Assembly (NCBI GenBank): GCA_937951695.1
Contig: CALFBL010000394.1
Coordinates: 1 to 36,102, forward strand
Source of the DNA: an uncultured Granulosicoccaceae bacterium
Lineage (GTDB): Bacteria; Pseudomonadota; Gammaproteobacteria; Granulosicoccales; Granulosicoccaceae
Reading direction: 5' to 3'
DNA length: 36,102 bases
Shown here: positions 35,126-36,102 of the stretch, piece by piece
How positions within the stretch are numbered: the stretch's first letter is position 1
How the letters are laid out: the number at the start of each line of letters is the position of its first letter
Notes under the pieces: model-generated
Told to the model about the DNA's origin: nothing
The model's input: only the letters and a program-made list of their open reading frames with translations
Databases searched by the model: none
Made by a program: the position numbers and the translations under genes

Positions 35126-36102
35126 ATGTCGTTTAATCAACTGCTGCAGTCAGAACCACTACTACGGGCTCTTACAGAGTTAAACTATAAAACCCCCACA
35201 CCCATACAAAAAGAGCCATACCCGCCGTTTTGTCAGGCAAAGATATTCTCGCCTGCGCCCAAACGGGAACAGGAAAAACTGCGGGATATTCATTGCCCTT
35301 ACTACAACGCCTGAGCCAAAGAGGACGGGTTTGCAACAATCAGGCACGATCGCTGATACTGGTACCGACTCGCGAATTGGCCATTCAGGTTGGCGACAAT
35401 CTGCGGGACTATAGCTCGCACACCCATCTAAAGTCTCTGGTGGTCTACGGTGGCGTGAAGCTCAACCCTCAAATGCAGAAGCTACGTAAAGGCGTCGACG
35501 TTCTGGTCGCCACTCCGGGTCGGCTGATTGATTTACATCAAAACAATGCGGTGAGCTTTCAACAGCTTGAAACACTGATTCTAGACGAAGCTGATCGTAT
35601 GCTCGATCTGGGCTTCGGGGAAGAACTTCAAGTCATACTTCAAGCTTTACCCAAAAAACGTCAGAACCTGATGTTCTCAGCCACCTTCGATCCAGCGACT
35701 AAAAAATTGGCTACCGCCATCGTTCACAACCCGGTAGAAATACACATTGATGAACCTAATACAACCGTGCCAACCATCAATCACCGGCTAATTCCAGTCG
35801 ATAAAAAGCGAAAACCCCAGTTGTTGATTCACTTGATCAAGCAGCATCGATGGTCACGCGCTCTGTTGTTCGTTAAAACAAAAAAAGGCGCTGACCGGCT
35901 GGTGAGCGCATTACACAAAGCCGACATTAATAGTGCAGCCATTCATGGCGATAAGAGCCAAGCGCTTCGCACAAAAGTACTCGACAGTTTCAAGCAAGAA
36001 TCGATCTGTGTATTAGTTGCGACCGACGTTGCCGCCAGAGGGATTGACATCACCGACTTAGCGCAAGTGGTTAATCTGGATCTACCTATTATCGCAACAG
36101 AC
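35126..36102 (+). pseudogene. rhlE: RhlE-type DEAD-box RNA helicase, frameshifted and cut by the window end
   Basis: MSFNQLLQSEPLLRALTEL followed by KTPTPIQK is the RhlE N-terminus with its Q motif. At about 35208-35215 the frame breaks: one missing base near CAAAAAGAG leads into a stop at 35314. The other frame continues without a stop from 35215 to the window end. That frame carries motif I (AQTGTGKT), PTRELA, TPGR, DEAD (LDEADRMLDLGF), SAT and VATDVAARGIDI. Adding one A would give a normal Q-motif to motif-I run (PIQKRAIP). RhlE acts in RNA and ribosome metabolism. Either the copy is disabled or the base call is wrong; the 3' end is outside the window. Confidence 0.88.

Noticed and set aside
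1..36102. tRNA, rRNA, CRISPR array, complete insertion sequence
   Set aside because: None were seen; no transposase-like protein, repeat-spacer pattern or tRNA-like cloverleaf was noticed by eye.

Overview
The window is a chromosomal segment of a heterotrophic, aerobic bacterium, most likely a marine or environmental gammaproteobacterium. The grounds are inference from gene content: an AcnA-type aconitase, a RhlE-type DEAD helicase, a YedI-like membrane protein, an outer-membrane beta-barrel protein with signal peptide, Shine-Dalgarno starts and short intergenic gaps. No rRNA, tRNA, CRISPR array or complete insertion sequence was seen.

Left part (1-7,340). The 3' end of a LEA14-like gene faces a minus-strand block: acetyl-CoA acetyltransferase, an acyltransferase-3 membrane protein, a DUF808/YedI protein, and a furA-katG pair. 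The Fur protein closely resembles the actinobacterial FurA type that sits before katG. A 23-bp near-perfect palindrome lies just upstream of it and is a good candidate operator. A small TPR protein follows and is divergent from acnA.

Middle (7,594-21,540). acnA is followed by a Tat-exported cyclase-family protein and a divergent DAO-type FAD oxidoreductase. Next comes an unusual 860-residue outer-membrane protein, in which a HipA/PI3K-like kinase fold appears fused to a BamA-type barrel. Then come a Tlc/AAA-family nucleotide transporter, an LhgO-like FAD oxidase paired with a serine-glyoxylate-type aminotransferase, a DMT exporter, and a small ABM-domain monooxygenase.

Accessory-looking region (21,582-27,744). 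It holds a SWIM zinc finger/SNF2 helicase, two tandem paralogues of a small 'HSQCLE' family each carrying one -1 frameshift at an A7 run, and a conserved alpha-helical protein of unknown function.

Right part (27,884-36,102). A YbaK-type deacylase gene converges on a three-gene carbohydrate-acid cluster (SMP-30 lactonase, isocitrate/isopropylmalate/tartrate-type dehydrogenase, Gfo/Idh/MocA oxidoreductase). The last two genes of the cluster overlap as TAATG. Next are a widespread but poorly understood 477-aa protein, an AhpD-like protein, a quinone oxidoreductase, and a RhlE-type helicase that needs one extra base near its Q motif and runs off the window.

Caution: the three broken reading frames (both HSQCLE paralogues and the helicase) are all repaired by adding a single A to an A run. 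Systematic homopolymer error is therefore a serious alternative to real mutation or programmed slippage.
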